Assembly (NCBI GenBank): GCA_030627905.1
Contig: DAOVRZ010000011.1
Coordinates: 1 to 64,000, forward strand
Direction of reading: 5' to 3'
DNA length: 64,000 bases
Origin: JAGMES01 sp023128035
Lineage (GTDB): Bacteria > Bacillota > Halanaerobiia > DY22613
The position numbers were made by a program, and so were the translations under genes. A model generated the notes under the pieces. That model ran no database searches. It worked only from the letters and a program-made list of their open reading frames with translations, and had not been told where the DNA came from. This document shows, piece after piece, positions 1 through 15,000 of this stretch; the first letter of the stretch is position 1; each line of letters opens with the position of its first letter.

Positions 1-3000
1 GGTTAGCAGATGGTAATATTGAATATTTAGGACGGATAGATAATCAGGTAAAAATCAGAGGATTTAGAATTGAGTTAGGCGAGATAGAGAATCAATTACT
101 TAAAGATGAAAGAATCAAAGAAGCAGTGGTAGTAGATAGAACAGATGAAGCTCAGGACAAATATTTATGTGGCTATATAGTTACAAAAGAAGATTTATCG
201 GTATCTGAGATAAAAGAAAATCTGGCAATTGAATTACCTGATTATATGATTCCAGCATATTTTGTGAAGTTAGAAGAGTTGCCAAAGATAACAAGTGGTA
301 AGGTAGATAGAAAAGCGTTACCAAAACCAGATGGAAGCATAGGAGTAGGAACAGAATATGTAGCACCTACAAATGAAATCGAAGAAAAATTGACAGCAAT
401 CTGGTCAGAGGTACTCAGAATAGAGAAGATAGGTATTAATGATAACTTTTTTGAGTTGGGTGGTCATTCATTAAAGGCAACGACTGTTGTCTCAAAAGCA
501 TTTAAAGATTTGAATGTAGAGATATCATTAGGTCAGATCTTTAAAACCCCAACGATCAAAGGACTTGCTGAGTTAATCAAATCAGCTGAAGAGAGTATAT
601 ATTCAGAGATTAAGCCAGTAGATTTCGCAGAGCATTATGCGTTATCATCAGCTCAGAAGAGATTATTCCTTCTTAATCAGATTGAAGATAATAATACAAG
701 CTATAATATGCCAGGAGCGATGATTATAGAAGGTGATCTTGATAAAGGAAGACTGGAATTTGCATTTAGAGAATTGATCAATAAACATGAAAGTTTGAGA
801 ACATCCTTTGAACTTATTAAAGGAGAGCCAGTGCAATGTGTTCATGAGACTGTAGAGTTCAATCTCGAGTATTTTACAGATGCAGATGGTCAGGTTGAAG
901 AGCTGATGAAAGAATTTATAAAACCATTTGATTTAAGCAAAGCACCATTATTAAGAGTAGGACTTATTAAAGTATCAGATAAACAAGTATTGGTATTTGA
1001 CATGCATCATATCATTTCAGATGGTGTTTCGATGAATATTTTAGTGAAAGAACTAGTAAATGTGTATGAAGGAAAAGATTTACCAGAGTTAAGAATTCAA
1101 TATAAAGATTTTTCAGCATGGCAAAATGATTTGTTTAATTCAGAGCGCATAAAAGAGCAGGAGGAATATTGGTTAGATAACTTTGCAGGAGAAATACCTG
1201 TACTGAATATGTCAACAGATAAACCACGTCCTGTAGTAATGACTTATGAAGGAGATAAATTAAACTTTGAAATAGGAGAAGAGTTGACAGCAAAACTAAA
1301 TAGTATAGCTCAAGAGCAAGGAGCCACTATGTATATGGTATTATTGGCTGCCTATAATATCCTATTGTCAAAATACAGTGGACAGGAAGATATAATTGTA
1401 GGTTCACCTATCGCAGGAAGACCGCATGCAGACTTAGAGAATATGATAGGCATGTTTATTAACACTCTGGCAATGAGAAACTTCCCTGTAAGTGAGAGAT
1501 CATTTGCTAAGTTTTTAGCTGATGTAAAAGATAGAGCGTTAAAAGCTTACGAAAATCAGAATTATCAGTTTGAGATGTTAGTTGAAAAACTTGATCTTAA
1601 ACGGGATTTAAGCAGAAGTGCACTCTTTGATGTAATGTTTGTACTACAAAATCATGCTGAGCAAAATACTATAGCAACAGATACTTTGAACTTTATACCA
1701 TATGATATTGAAAACAATGTTTCAAAGTTTGATCTAACCCTATATGTCTTTGAAAACTCTAAAAAAATAGAGCTAAATATTCGTTATTCTACTCAACTCT
1801 TTAATAAAGAAAGAATTGAAAGATTATCAAGACATTATCTAGAGATACTTAGTGAAATTGTTGAGAATCCAATGGTAAAATTAGCAGATATACAAATGCT
1901 TTCAGACGAAGAACAAAAGCAATTGTTAATTGAGTTTAACGATACAATGGTAGAGTATCCAGAAAATAAAGCTGTCCATAGATTATTTGAAGAACAGGTA
2001 AGCAAGACTCCAGATAAAATCGCCCTTACATTTAATGATCAGCATCTGACTTATCAGGAACTGAATGAACGGGCAAATCAATTGGCGAGAGTTTTGAGGT
2101 TAAAGGGCGTTATAAAAGATTGCTCGGTAGGTATCATTGTTGAAAGATCATTGGATATGATTGTTGGAATGTTGGCAGTATTAAAAGCTGGCGGTGCTTA
2201 TTTACCAATTGATTCAGAATATCCAGCAGACCGAATTTCTTATATGCTTAATGATTCTAAAACAAAGATTCTTTTAACCACTTGTATTCACGAAGAATCA
2301 TTGTTAGTAGATTTACCAACTTCTATTGAGATACTAAATATGGATAAGATAGAATATTTAGATGATCTAACAAATTTAGATGACGTGAGTGACTTAAATA
2401 GTCTGGCGTATATTATCTATACTTCTGGTTCTACAGGAAGACCTAAGGGTGTAGGAATTGAGCAACACTCACTTGTCAACTATGTAAACTGGTTTAGCAA
2501 AAAGGCTAAAATAACAGAAGATGACTCTAGTGTATTATTAACATCTTTTGCTTTTGACCTTGGTTATACAGTTTTATGGACAAGTTTAGTCTGTGGTGCT
2601 GAATTACACATAGTTTCAGAAAATCTGTACAAAGATGCAAATGAATTAATAAATTACTTAGCCTATAATTCAATTACTTACATTAAGGCAACACCATCAT
2701 TATTTAATATGATTGTAAATAGTCCGAAGTTTGATAATAGAAGTATCTTAGATACTCTTAGAATGATTGTATTAGGTGGTGAACAGATAAGGGTCAATGA
2801 TTTAATAAAATATCGCACAATATATCCTACTGTAAAGTTTATGAATCACTATGGTCCAACAGAAGCTACTATTGGATGTGTAAGTACCTTAATTGATGAG
2901 GATAATTTTGCTGAATTTATTAATAGACCTGTTATCGGTAGACCTAATAGCAATGTTGCAGTTTATATCTTAGATAAGAATAATAATCCTGTTTCAGTAG

Positions 3001-6000
3001 GGGTCAATGGTGAATTATGTATTACGGGTGTTGGTTTAGCTAGGGGATATGTAAACAAACTAGAATTGACAAAAGAAAAGTTCATCCAAAATCCATATGC
3101 TGAAGGTGATTTAAGAAAAAGATTATACAAAACTGGTGACCTTGCAAGATGGTTAGCTGATGGAAGGATAGAATTTATCGGAAGAATAGATCACCAAATC
3201 AAGATAAGAGGATTTAGAGTTGAAGTTGGTGAAATTGAAAACCAATTATTAGTTCATGAAAACATTAAAGAAGTAGTGATTATTGTTGGTGAAGATAACA
3301 ATGATAAATATCTGGCAGCATATTTTGTGGCAGAGGAAGAACTAACTACAACTTTACTAAGACAGTATTTATCAAAAAGGTTACCTGAGTATATGATACC
3401 AGCGTATTTTGTACAATTAGATGAGTTACCTTTAACACCAAATGGAAAATTAGATCGGAAAGCCTTACCTAATCCACTTAGCAGTATTAATACTGGAAAA
3501 ACATATGTAGCCCCAACTAATGAGCTTGAAGAGAAGTTGGTATCTATCTGGGAAAGAGTATTGAAGATAGAGAAAATAAGTGTATATGATAACTTCTTTG
3601 AGTTAGGAGGTCATTCCTTAAAGGCTACAGATTTTATCTCAAAAGTCTATAAAGAGTTAAATGTAGAGCTACCATTGCGTCAGGTGTTTACAACTCCAAC
3701 AATTAAGGAATTGGCAGAATATATTAGTCAGGCAGAAGAAAGTATCTACAGTGATATTCCAGTTTTAGAAAATGATCTAGATGCTAATGAGTGGATTTAT
3801 CCAGTATCTTCAGCTCAGAGAAGACTATATGTTTTAGAACAGCTAGATGGTATTTCAACAGGGTATAATGTGCCTGCAGTAATGTGGGTAGAAGGAAATC
3901 TTGATATTGAACGTTTAGAAACAGCTTTCAAAGAATTAGTTAAACGTCATGAATCTTTGAGAACAGCGTTTAAAGTAATTGGTGGAGAAATATCTCAAGT
4001 TATTTATCGTGATGTTGAATTTGAAATAACTCATATTGTTCCTGACTCTCAAAAACTAAAAGATGGAAATTGGAGTTTAGATGAAGAGATAAAATCATTT
4101 ATCAGACCATTTGATTTAAGTAAAGCACCATTATTGAGGGTAGGATTAATAACAGATTTACCATCTACTCTAAGTCCACAGGGAAAATCGTCGGATGTTC
4201 TAATCGTTGATATGCATCATATTATTTCAGATAGAGTATCAAGGAATAATGTAATAAAAGAAGTAGCAAATCTGTATGCAGGTAATCAATTATCTGAGTT
4301 AATAATTCAATACAAAGATTTTTCTGTATGGCAAAATAGCTTATTAGATTCAGAGATTATTAAAAAACAAGAAGAATACTGGTTAGGAATGTTTGCTGAT
4401 GCTGTTCCAGTATTTAATATGCCTACAGATTATGCCAGACCAGCAGTAATGAGTTATGAAGGAGATCAAATAAACTTTGAAATAGGTAAAGATTTAACCA
4501 GAAAATTAAATCAGCTAGCACAAGAAAAAGGTGTAACACTTTATATGGTGCTATTAGCAGCTTATAATGTCTTATTATCAAAATACAGTGGTCAGGAAGA
4601 TATAATAGTTGGTTCACCAATAGCTGGAAGGCCACATGCAGATCTTGAGGATGTTATCGGTATGTTTGTTAATACTTTAGCGATGCGAAACTATCCAGTT
4701 AGTGATAAATCCTTTAATGAATTTTTAAAAGATGTAAAAGAGAGAACATTAACAACATATGAGAATCAGGATTACCAATTTGAAATGTTGGTGGAGAAAC
4801 TAAGCAATGATAAAAACCTAATTCCTATAGATTTAGGAAGAAATCTTTTGTTTGATACAATGTTTGTCTTACAAAATGCAGATAAGCAAGAAATTTCATT
4901 GTCTGATCTTAAATTTGTACCTTATCAATCAACTGGCAAAGTATCAAAGTTTGATTTGACCTTAAGTCTAGCTGAGAGTGAGGAGACTATTCAATATGTA
5001 ATTGAATATCGCACTAAGCTATTTAAGGAAAGTACAATAAAAAGATTGGCTGGACATTTTAACAATATTCTTGAAACTATTGTAGAAAAGCCTGAGCTTC
5101 AGCTTGCTGATATCGAAATGTTGTCTGCTAAAGAAAGAGAACAAATATTGATTGATTTTAACCAGACTACCGTAGATTATCCGAAAGAGAAAACTATCTC
5201 ACAACTCTTTTTAGAACAGGTGAAGAGAACTCCTGAAAAGATTGCATTAGTATATGAAGATCAAGAATTGACATACAAAGAATTAGATGAAAGATCAAAC
5301 CAATTAGCGTATCTTTTAAGAAGTAAAGGTGTCGGATCAGATAAAATAATAGGAATTATGTCAGAACGCACTCCTGAGATGGTTATTGGAGTTCTGGGAA
5401 TTGTTAAAGCTGGAGGAGCGTATTTACCTATCAATGTAGATTATCCAGATGATAGAGTTGAATATATGTTGAACGATTCTAAAGCTGAGTGGTTATTGTT
5501 AGGAACAGATATCGAACAAAATATTGAATTCTCAGGAGAAATAATTGATCTAAATAATTTGGATCTTGATGGCAATATACCATCTCTAGAGGATTTAAAT
5601 AAACCAAATGATTTAATCTATATAATTTACACATCTGGATCAACAGGGAAGCCTAAAGGGGTTATGATCGAACATCAAAATGTAAATAGACTTGTCAAAA
5701 ACTCCAATATGTTAAGGATTCAATCAACTGATCGGATTATGCAAACAGGTTCACTTGCATTTGATGCCTCTACATTTGAAATCTGGGGTACTTTATTAAA
5801 TGGAGCATCTCTGTATCTGATCGATAGAGAAGATTTGTTAGCAGCAGAACGCTTTGAAAAGAACTTAAAACAGCATCAAATCACTACAATTTGGTTGACA
5901 GCGCCATTGTTTAATCAGCTTTTTGATGAAAATCCAGAGATGTTCTCAGAACTTAAAACGCTAATTGTTGGTGGGGATGCACTATCACCAAAGCATATTA

Positions 6001-9000
6001 ATGGAGTAAGAGCTAAATATAAAGATTTAGAAGTAATCAATGGTTATGGGCCAACAGAAAGTACCACCTTTACGACATTCTATAGAATCGAACGAAGATT
6101 TGAAGAGAATATTCCTATAGGTGAACCAGTATCCAATACTCAAGTTTATATCTTAAATAAATCTAATAGGTTACAGTCAATTGGAGTTCCTGGTGAGTTA
6201 TGTATAGGAGGAGATGGCCTAGCAAGAGGTTATTTAAATAGACCTGAATTGACAGCAGATAAATTTGTAGCAAACCCAGTAATACAAGGAGAACGAATGT
6301 ACAGAACAGGTGACCTGGTAAGATGGCTGTCAGATGGAAATATAGAATTTATGGGTAGAATTGACTACCAGGTTAAAATCAGAGGATTTAGAATTGAGCC
6401 AGATGAGATTACAGCACATTTATTAAGTCATGAAGCAATTCAGGATGCAGTGGTAATTGCTAGAGAAGACGAAGGAAACAAATATTTGTGTGCATATCTA
6501 GTTTCAGACGGAGAGGTTGCAGTAGCTGATATAAGATCTTATTTATCTAAAACACTTCCTGATTATATGATTCCATCTTATTTTATCAGTATGGAGAAAC
6601 TTCCATTGACACTTAATGGAAAAATTGATAGAAAAGCATTGCCAAAACCAGATGGAAATATTATAACTGGAGTTGATTATGTAGCTCCAACGAATGAAGT
6701 AGAAGAAAAGCTAGCACAGATATGGTCTGAAATTTTGAATGTAGATAAAGTTGGAATCAATGATAACTTCTTTGAGTTGGGAGGACATTCGTTAAAAGCT
6801 GCTACTCTGGTTGGAAAAATGTTTAAAGAATTTGAGACTGAAGTACCGCTTGTGCAAGTATTTAAGACTCCAACGCTTAAGAAACTGGCAGAGTATATCA
6901 GTTCATCTGAAGAAAGTGAATACTTAGCAATACCAGCAGTAGTGGAAAGTGAATACTATTCAGTTTCATCAGCTCAAAAACGCTTATATGTTCTCAATCA
7001 GTTTGAAGGTATTGGTACGGGTTATAACATACCAGTTGTTATGACCATTGAAGGTGAACTTTCAGCTAGCCACTTAGAAGATGCATTGAATAAACTTATA
7101 AAAAGACATGAGTCTTTTAGAACATCATTTGAAATGGTTGACGGAAAACCAGTTCAAAAGATTCATCAAGATGTTGAATATAAAATTGAAAACTTAGAAT
7201 TAAATGCAGATAAGTTAGAGGTAAAAGAAATAATAGATGATGTAATTGATAAATTTATAAGACCATTTGATTTACGAAAAGCTCCTTTACTGAGAGTAGG
7301 ACTTTGTAGGATTAAAGATAAACATTTACTGATCTTAGATATCCATCATATTATCGCAGATGGAGTTTCCATGGATATCTTTGTGAAAGATTTGATAAAT
7401 CTTTATGATGGAAACGAACTGCCATATCTAAGAATTCAATATAAAGATTTCTCAGTATGGCAAAATGAATTGTTCAATTCTGATAAAATTAAAAATCAGG
7501 AAGAATACTGGTTGAATGTTTTTGCTGGAGAGGTTCCTGGTTTAAATATGCCTACTGATTATATAAGACCTGCAGTAATGAGTTATGCTGGAAATAAGAT
7601 TGATTTTGTAGTTGAAAAAGAATTAACTTCAAGGTTAAATAACTTTGCTACTAAAAATGGTGTAACTCTTTATATGATATTATTAGCAGCTTACAATATC
7701 TTATTATCAAAATATAGTGGTCAAGATGATATCATTGTGGGTTCACCGATAGCGGGTAGGCCACATGCTGATCTTGAAAATATCGTCGGAATGTTTGTAA
7801 ATACTCTTGCGATGAGGAATAAACCAGGACGTGAGAAATCTTTTGTAGAGTTTTTGGAAGAAGTAAAGGAGAATGCATTAAAGGCGTATGAAAATCAAGA
7901 CTATCAGTTTGAGATGTTAGTAGAGATACTTGATCTTGAGGTGGACTTAAGTAGAAATGCATTATTTGATACAATGTTTGCACTACAAAATGAATTTGAT
8001 TCTGAACTGTCACTAAAAGGGTTAAAGTTTAAGCCATATAAACTTGAAAATAAAATTTCTAAGTTTGATCTGACTGTAAATGCTGCAGAAGTGGATGATT
8101 ATATAAAACTTATCTTTGAATATCGAACTGATTTATTTAAAGCAGCAACAATTAAAAGAATGGCCGGACATTATATAAGTATTTTACAAAATGTATTAGA
8201 GAGTCCAAAGATCAGTCTTAAGAATATTGAGATTGTTTCAACTGAAGAAAAAGATAAACTATTAAATGAATTTAATAATACACTTATCGAGTATCCGGCA
8301 GATTGTACTATACATCAATTATTTGAAAAACAAGTAGAAAGTACTCCAAATAAGGTTGCTGTAGTCTTTGAAGAGAAACAACTGACCTATGAAGAATTAA
8401 ACCAAAAGTCAAATCAATTGGCGTACCTTTTATGTCAAAAAGGTGTTACAGTTGATGAAGTAGTTGGAATTATGATGGAACGGTCATTAGAAATGGTAAT
8501 AGGTATGCTCGGTGTTCTAAAGGCAGGAGGGGCTTATTTATCGATAGATTCTGAATATCCGGAAGAAAGAATTGAATATATGCTGACAGATAGTAATGCA
8601 AAAACATTATTGATTGCAGGTCAGATGGCAGATAAGATTCAATTCGCTGGAGAAGTTATTGCTCTAGATGATGAGAGAATTTATGCCAACAATAGTTCTA
8701 ACTTAGAATATATTAATACTCCGAACGATTTAGCTTATTTGATCTATACATCTGGTTCTACAGGTATGCCAAAAGGTGTGTTATTAGAGCATAAGGGTAT
8801 TCTCAATTTCGTAACATATTTCAACAAAGGTTTAGAGATTAAAGATACAGATAGAGTCTTACAGTTTGCATCATGTTCTTTTGATGCATCAGTTTCAGAA
8901 TTTTACATGGCACTTTTAACAGGAGCTACATTGTATATGATAGATCAGGATACCATAAATAGTTATAGTGAATTTACTAAGTTCTTAAATGAAAATGGTA

Positions 9001-12000
9001 TAACTGTAGTCACATTACCACCAATCTATCTTAAGAATTTGGACCCCAAAAAGGTCACTACACTACGTAAACTGATTACAGCTGGATCGAAAACTAACTT
9101 TGATCTTGTAAATAAGTGGAAAGATAGTGTTGATTATATTAATGCATATGGACCGACTGAAGGCACTATCTGTGCAACAACCTTTATCTGTAAAGGTGAT
9201 ATCGATCACTATTCTTCTGTTCCAATTGGTAAACCAATTTATAATACTAAAGCTTATATTCTTGATCAAAATGGCCAACTTGCTCCGATAGGCGTACCAG
9301 GTGAATTATGCATATCAGGTGTAGGACTTGCTAGAGGGTATTTAAACAGGGCAGAGTTAACTGAAGAAAAGTTTGTACAGAACCTTATTGATGGTGATTC
9401 AGAGCATCAAAAGCTGTATAGAACAGGAGATTTAGCAAGATGGTTAGCAGATGGAAGTATAGAGTTTTTAGGCCGAATAGATCATCAGGTCAAAATAAGA
9501 GGTTACAGGATTGAAGTAGGTGAGATAGAGAACTGGTTAAAGAAAGATGAAAGAGTTAATGAAGTTCTTGTAGTTGATTATAAAGATGTTGATGGAGATA
9601 GTTATTTGTGTGCATATTATACAGCTACAGGAGAATTAGCAGTATCTGAGTTGCGTCAATATCTTTCAACTAAATTACCAAACTATATGATTCCTGCTTA
9701 CTTTATAGGTTTAGAAGAGTTTTATCTTACAACTAGTGGTAAGATAGATCGCAAAGCTCTTCCAATACCAGGAGAAAATTATAACATAGAAACAGTATAT
9801 CTGGCACCAACCAATGAATGCGAAGAAAAACTGGTTCAAATCTGGTCTGAGATACTCAAAAGAGAGAATATCGGCATAACTGATAACTTCTATAATCTTG
9901 GTGGACAGTCCTTAAAGGCAATGAGTTTATCTCAAGAAATGTTTAAAGAATTTAATGTAGAAGTTCCACTAAGTCAAGTATTTAAGACTCCAACAATTAA
10001 AGAATTGACTGAGTTTATTAATGAAGCGGATAAGAGTATTTATTCAGAGATTAAACCAATTGAAGAAAAAGAGCGTGATGGTGCGCATTATCAAGTTTCA
10101 TCAGCGCAGAAGAGATTGTTTGTTGTTGATCAGTTGATGGGAGCAAATACGACCTATAATATGCCAGCGGCATTGGTTATAGAAGGTAACTTTGAGAGAG
10201 AACGTTTTGAATTTGCTTTACAGAAATTGATCCAAAGACATGAAGCTTTAAGAACATCTTTTATGGTAGTTGAAGAGGAACCTATTCAAGTAATTCATCA
10301 GAATGTAGAGTTTAATGTCGCCTATATTGCAGAGAAGAATTGCAATCAAGCAGAGATGGAAGATGTTATGCGCACGCTCGTATCTGAATTTGTTAAACCT
10401 TTTGATTTAAGTCAGGCTCCATTACTAAGAGTTGGCTTTGCTAAAGTCAATGAGAGGTATTTAATGATCTTTGATATGCATCATATTATCTCAGATGGAG
10501 TTTCAATGAATATTTTAATAAATGATCTTCAGAACCTATATGCAGGAAATGAATTACCTGAGTTGAGAATTCAGTATAAAAACTTTGCTGAGTGGCAAAA
10601 TCAATTATTCCACTCTAAAAAGATAAAAGAACAGGAAGAATATTGGTTAAATATCTTTGCAGATAAGAGTGAAATTCCAGTATTGGATCTGCCTACAGAT
10701 TATCAACGTCCTGCTAAGAGAAGTTTTGAAGGAGATCGGATTCGATTTGAGATAGATACAGAACTTACAGTTAAACTTAACCAGTTAGCTAATAATAATG
10801 GTGCTACTCTTAATATGGTATTATTGGCAGCTTACAATATACTGTTAGCAAAATACTCAGGTCAGGAAGATATTATTGTTGGATCCCCAATAGCTGGTAG
10901 ATCTCATTCTGATTTGAAAAACATAGTTGGTATGTTTGTCAACACATTAGTAATGAGAAATTATCCTGCTTTTGATAAATCTTTTGTTCAGTTCTTAGAA
11001 GAGGTAAAAGAAGGAGCATTAAAAGCATATGAGAATCAGGATTATCAATTTGAGATGTTGGTTGATAAACTGAAATTGGATAGGGATTTAAGTAGGAATC
11101 CATTATTTGATGTGATGTTTACTCTTCAAAATGAAGATAGGTCATCATTTGAAATTGATGAATTAAGATTTATACCATATGAAGTAGAGAATAATACAGC
11201 AAAATTTGATCTAACATTAGCAGGATCAGAGTCAAATAGTAAAATTAACTTTAGTTTAGAGTATAGTACTATACTATTTGCCAGAGAAACTATTGAAAGA
11301 TTTTCTAGATATTATGTCAGAATACTTGAGGAAATAACTAAAGAGCCAAAGATTATTCTCTCGGATATCATTATGCAGAGTGAAGAAGAGAAATATCAAC
11401 AGTTGTATGATTTTAATAATACAAAAACAGATTATCCGAAGGAAAAAACGATCAATGAACTATTTGAAGAACAAGTAAAAAATAATCCAAATAATATAGC
11501 ACTTATCTATGAAGATGAAACTATGACCTATCGTGAATTAAATGCAAAGGCTAATCAGCTGGCAAGAAAGTTACGTGTGATGGGGGTTGGCCCGGATTGT
11601 ATAGTAGGTTTAATGGTTGAACGCTCTATTGGAACGAAAACGATTATAGGTATTCTTGGTATCTTAAAAGCGGGTGGGGCTTATCTGCCAATAGACCCAG
11701 AATATCCGACAGACAGAATTAATTATTTGCTAACAGATAGTGGTACAAAGATTTTATTAACACAATCTCATATAGCTAATAAAGTTGATTTTAACGGAAC
11801 AGTCATTGATATGGATAGATTTGATTTTGTAGGTGATGATTCGAATCTAGAAGTGATCAATAGATCTGACAACTTAATCTATGTGATTTATACTTCTGGT
11901 ACTACAGGAAAACCTAAAGGAAATCTGACAATGCATGTAAATGTCAGCAGGGTTGTTTTAAATACCAACTATATTGAAATCACTGATAAAGACAAGGTAT

Positions 12001-15000
12001 TACAATTATCTAATTATGCTTTTGATGGTTCAGTATTTGATATATATGGAGCTTTATTAAATGGCGCAGAGTTAGTATTGATAAATAAAGATACGGCGAT
12101 GAATCTTGATAGATTGGCAGAACTGATTAAAGATAAGAATATTACTATATTCTTTATTACAACTGCTCTCTTCAACATACTTGTCGAGACAAAAATTGAT
12201 TATCTGGCTGGTGTCAGAAAGATTCTCTTTGGTGGTGAAAGAGTATCAGTAGACCATGCTAAAAAAGCACTGAATTATTTAGGTAAAGATCGGATTATTC
12301 ATGTTTATGGTCCAACAGAGAGTACGGTTTATGCAACCTATTATCCTATTAACCAAATAGATAGTAAAGCTAAAACGATATCAATTGGTTCTCCACTTGC
12401 CAATACTGAAATTTACGTATTGGATAAGCACAATCAGCTTCAGCCGATTGGAGTGCCAGGTGAATTATGTATCTCAGGTGAGGGATTAGCCAGGGGTTAC
12501 TTACATAATCAAGAGTTAACAGATGCTAAATTCATTAAAAATCCGTTTAATCCAGAGAAAAGATTGTATAAGACTGGAGACCTAGTCAGGATGCTAGCTG
12601 ATGGAAATATTGAATTTATTGGTAGAATTGACCAACAGGTTAAGCTAAGAGGATTTAGAATCGAGTTAGGTGAGATAGAGGAATGCTTAGGACAGCATTC
12701 TGCAATTACAGATGTAGTTGTAGTAGTTCAGAAGGATGTATTAGATAACAAATATCTGGTTGCATATATAGTAGAAAATGAAGAAATAGCTGTATCTGAA
12801 CTTAAAGTACATCTCCAAGGTAGCTTACCTGACTATATGATACCAGCTTACTTTGTCAAGTTAGATAAGATACCATTGACTTCGAATGGTAAAGTGAATC
12901 GCAGAGCGCTTCCTGAACCTGATCTAAGCTCAACTGTTGAGACAGAATACGTAGCACCTGAGAATGAAACAGAAGAAAGATTAGCTGAGATATGGTCTGA
13001 GATTTTAGGTATAGAAAGGGTAGGGATCATCGATAATTTCTTTGAACTTGGTGGACATTCTATAAAAGCCATGTCACTAGCTACTAAAGTGAATAAAGAA
13101 TTCGATGTAGAACTTCCGCTACGGGTAATTTTCGAAACTCAAACAATCAAAGAACTTGCAATATATCTGACATCAAAGGCTACTAAGAAACTATACTCAG
13201 AGATTAAATCAGTAGAGTACGCTGACGGGCAGTATCCAGTATCTTCAGCACAGAAAAGAATGTATGCTTTGTACAAGTTAGCTGAAGATGGTATAGGTTA
13301 CAATATGCCAATGGCTATGATCATGGAAGGAAACCTGGAGATAGAACGTTTAGAAAATGTTTTAAGAAATATAGTTCAAAGACATGAATCTTTGCGTACA
13401 TCTTTCCACTTTAAGAATGGTCAGCCAGTTCAAATAGTTCATTCAGAGGTTAATTTTGAGCTAACTCAATTTACTGCAAAAGAAAATGAAGCAAAAGAGG
13501 TAGTTCAGAATTTTGTTAGACCTTTTGATTTGACTATAGCACAATTAATGAGAGCAGCTTTGATTAAGTATGAGGAGTATGAAAATAGATATCTATTCGT
13601 TATAGATATGCATCATATTATATCTGATGGTGTTTCCTTAGATATCTTTATTAAAGAATTTAACCAATTGTATATGGGTGAAGAACTAACTGAGCTCAAA
13701 ATACATTATAAAGATTTCGCGGTATGGCAGAATGAATTATTTAATTCAGAAAGCTTCAAAATGCAAGAAGAATATTGGTTGAATACTTTTAAAGGTGAAT
13801 TGACTTCTCTTGAATTGCCATTGGATTATCAGCGACCTCAGGTACTGAACTTCGCAGGAGACTATATTAACTTTAACGTGGATAGTGAGTTAACAGATCA
13901 GATTAAAGAATTAGCAGAAGCAAATAATGCAACTCTATTTATGATTTTATTAGCTTCATTGAATGTATTGCTGGCTAAATATTCAGGTCAAAGTAATATT
14001 ACTGTTGGAACTCCAATTGCTTGCAGAAATCATGCTGATTTAGATAAAGTTATCGGTATGTTTGTTAATACTCTGGTTTTACGAAATTATCCAACAGCAG
14101 ATAAAACTTTTGAACAATTCTTAGCAGAGGTAAGAGATCATGCCTTAAGTGCTTATGATAATCAGGATTACCAGTTTGAAATGTTAGTCGAAAAACTTAA
14201 TGTAGCAAGGGAAGAAGGTCGTAATCCTTTATTTGATGTGATGTTTGTTCTGCAGAATGCGAATGAAGCTCAAATATCAGCAGGTGATCTTAAATTAACT
14301 CGTTATGATTTTGAGAGTAAAGCAGTTAAGTTTGACCTTAACATGGTTGTTACTGAGTCTATTAATGGGTTAAATGTAAACTTCGGTTATAGAACGAGCC
14401 TGTTTAAAAAAGAGACGATTGAACGAATAAGCAAACATTATGTAAATATCCTTAAGAATATTGTTAAGCAGAGAATGGAAGCAAAAATATCTGATATTGA
14501 GATGCTCTCTTTTGAAGATCAGCAAAAGATAATCATTGATTTTAATCAAACAAAAGAAGATTTTCCTGTAGAAAAGACAATACATAAGCTCTTTGAAGAA
14601 CATGCAATTAACAGGCCAGATAAAGCGGCAGTAGTTTACAAAGACAAATCATTAAGCTATCAAGAATTGAATGGAAGGGCCAATCAACTTGCTAAAGTAT
14701 TAATAACGCAAGGAGTAAGCCAGGGTACTTTTGTGGCCATCATTGCTGAGCGTTCTATTGAAATGGTTGTAGGTTATCTAGCAGTTTTAAAGGCTGGAGG
14801 AGCATATCTGCCAATTGATCCAGGCTATCCAGAGGAAAGAGTTAGCTATATGATAACAGATAGCAATGCTCAGATATTGTTGACACAAAGTCATTTAAAA
14901 GATAAATTTAAGTTTGCTGGAAAGGTTGTTCTCTTTGATGATGAGGCTATACTTAAAGAAAGCACAGAAAATGTAGAATTGAATAGCCAACCAGTTGATC

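Noticed and set aside
7732..8013. Antisense frames inside the NRPS genes (this 93-codon one is the longest I examined there)
   Set aside because: They are shadows of a strong coding frame on the other strand, with low-complexity translations and no start signals.
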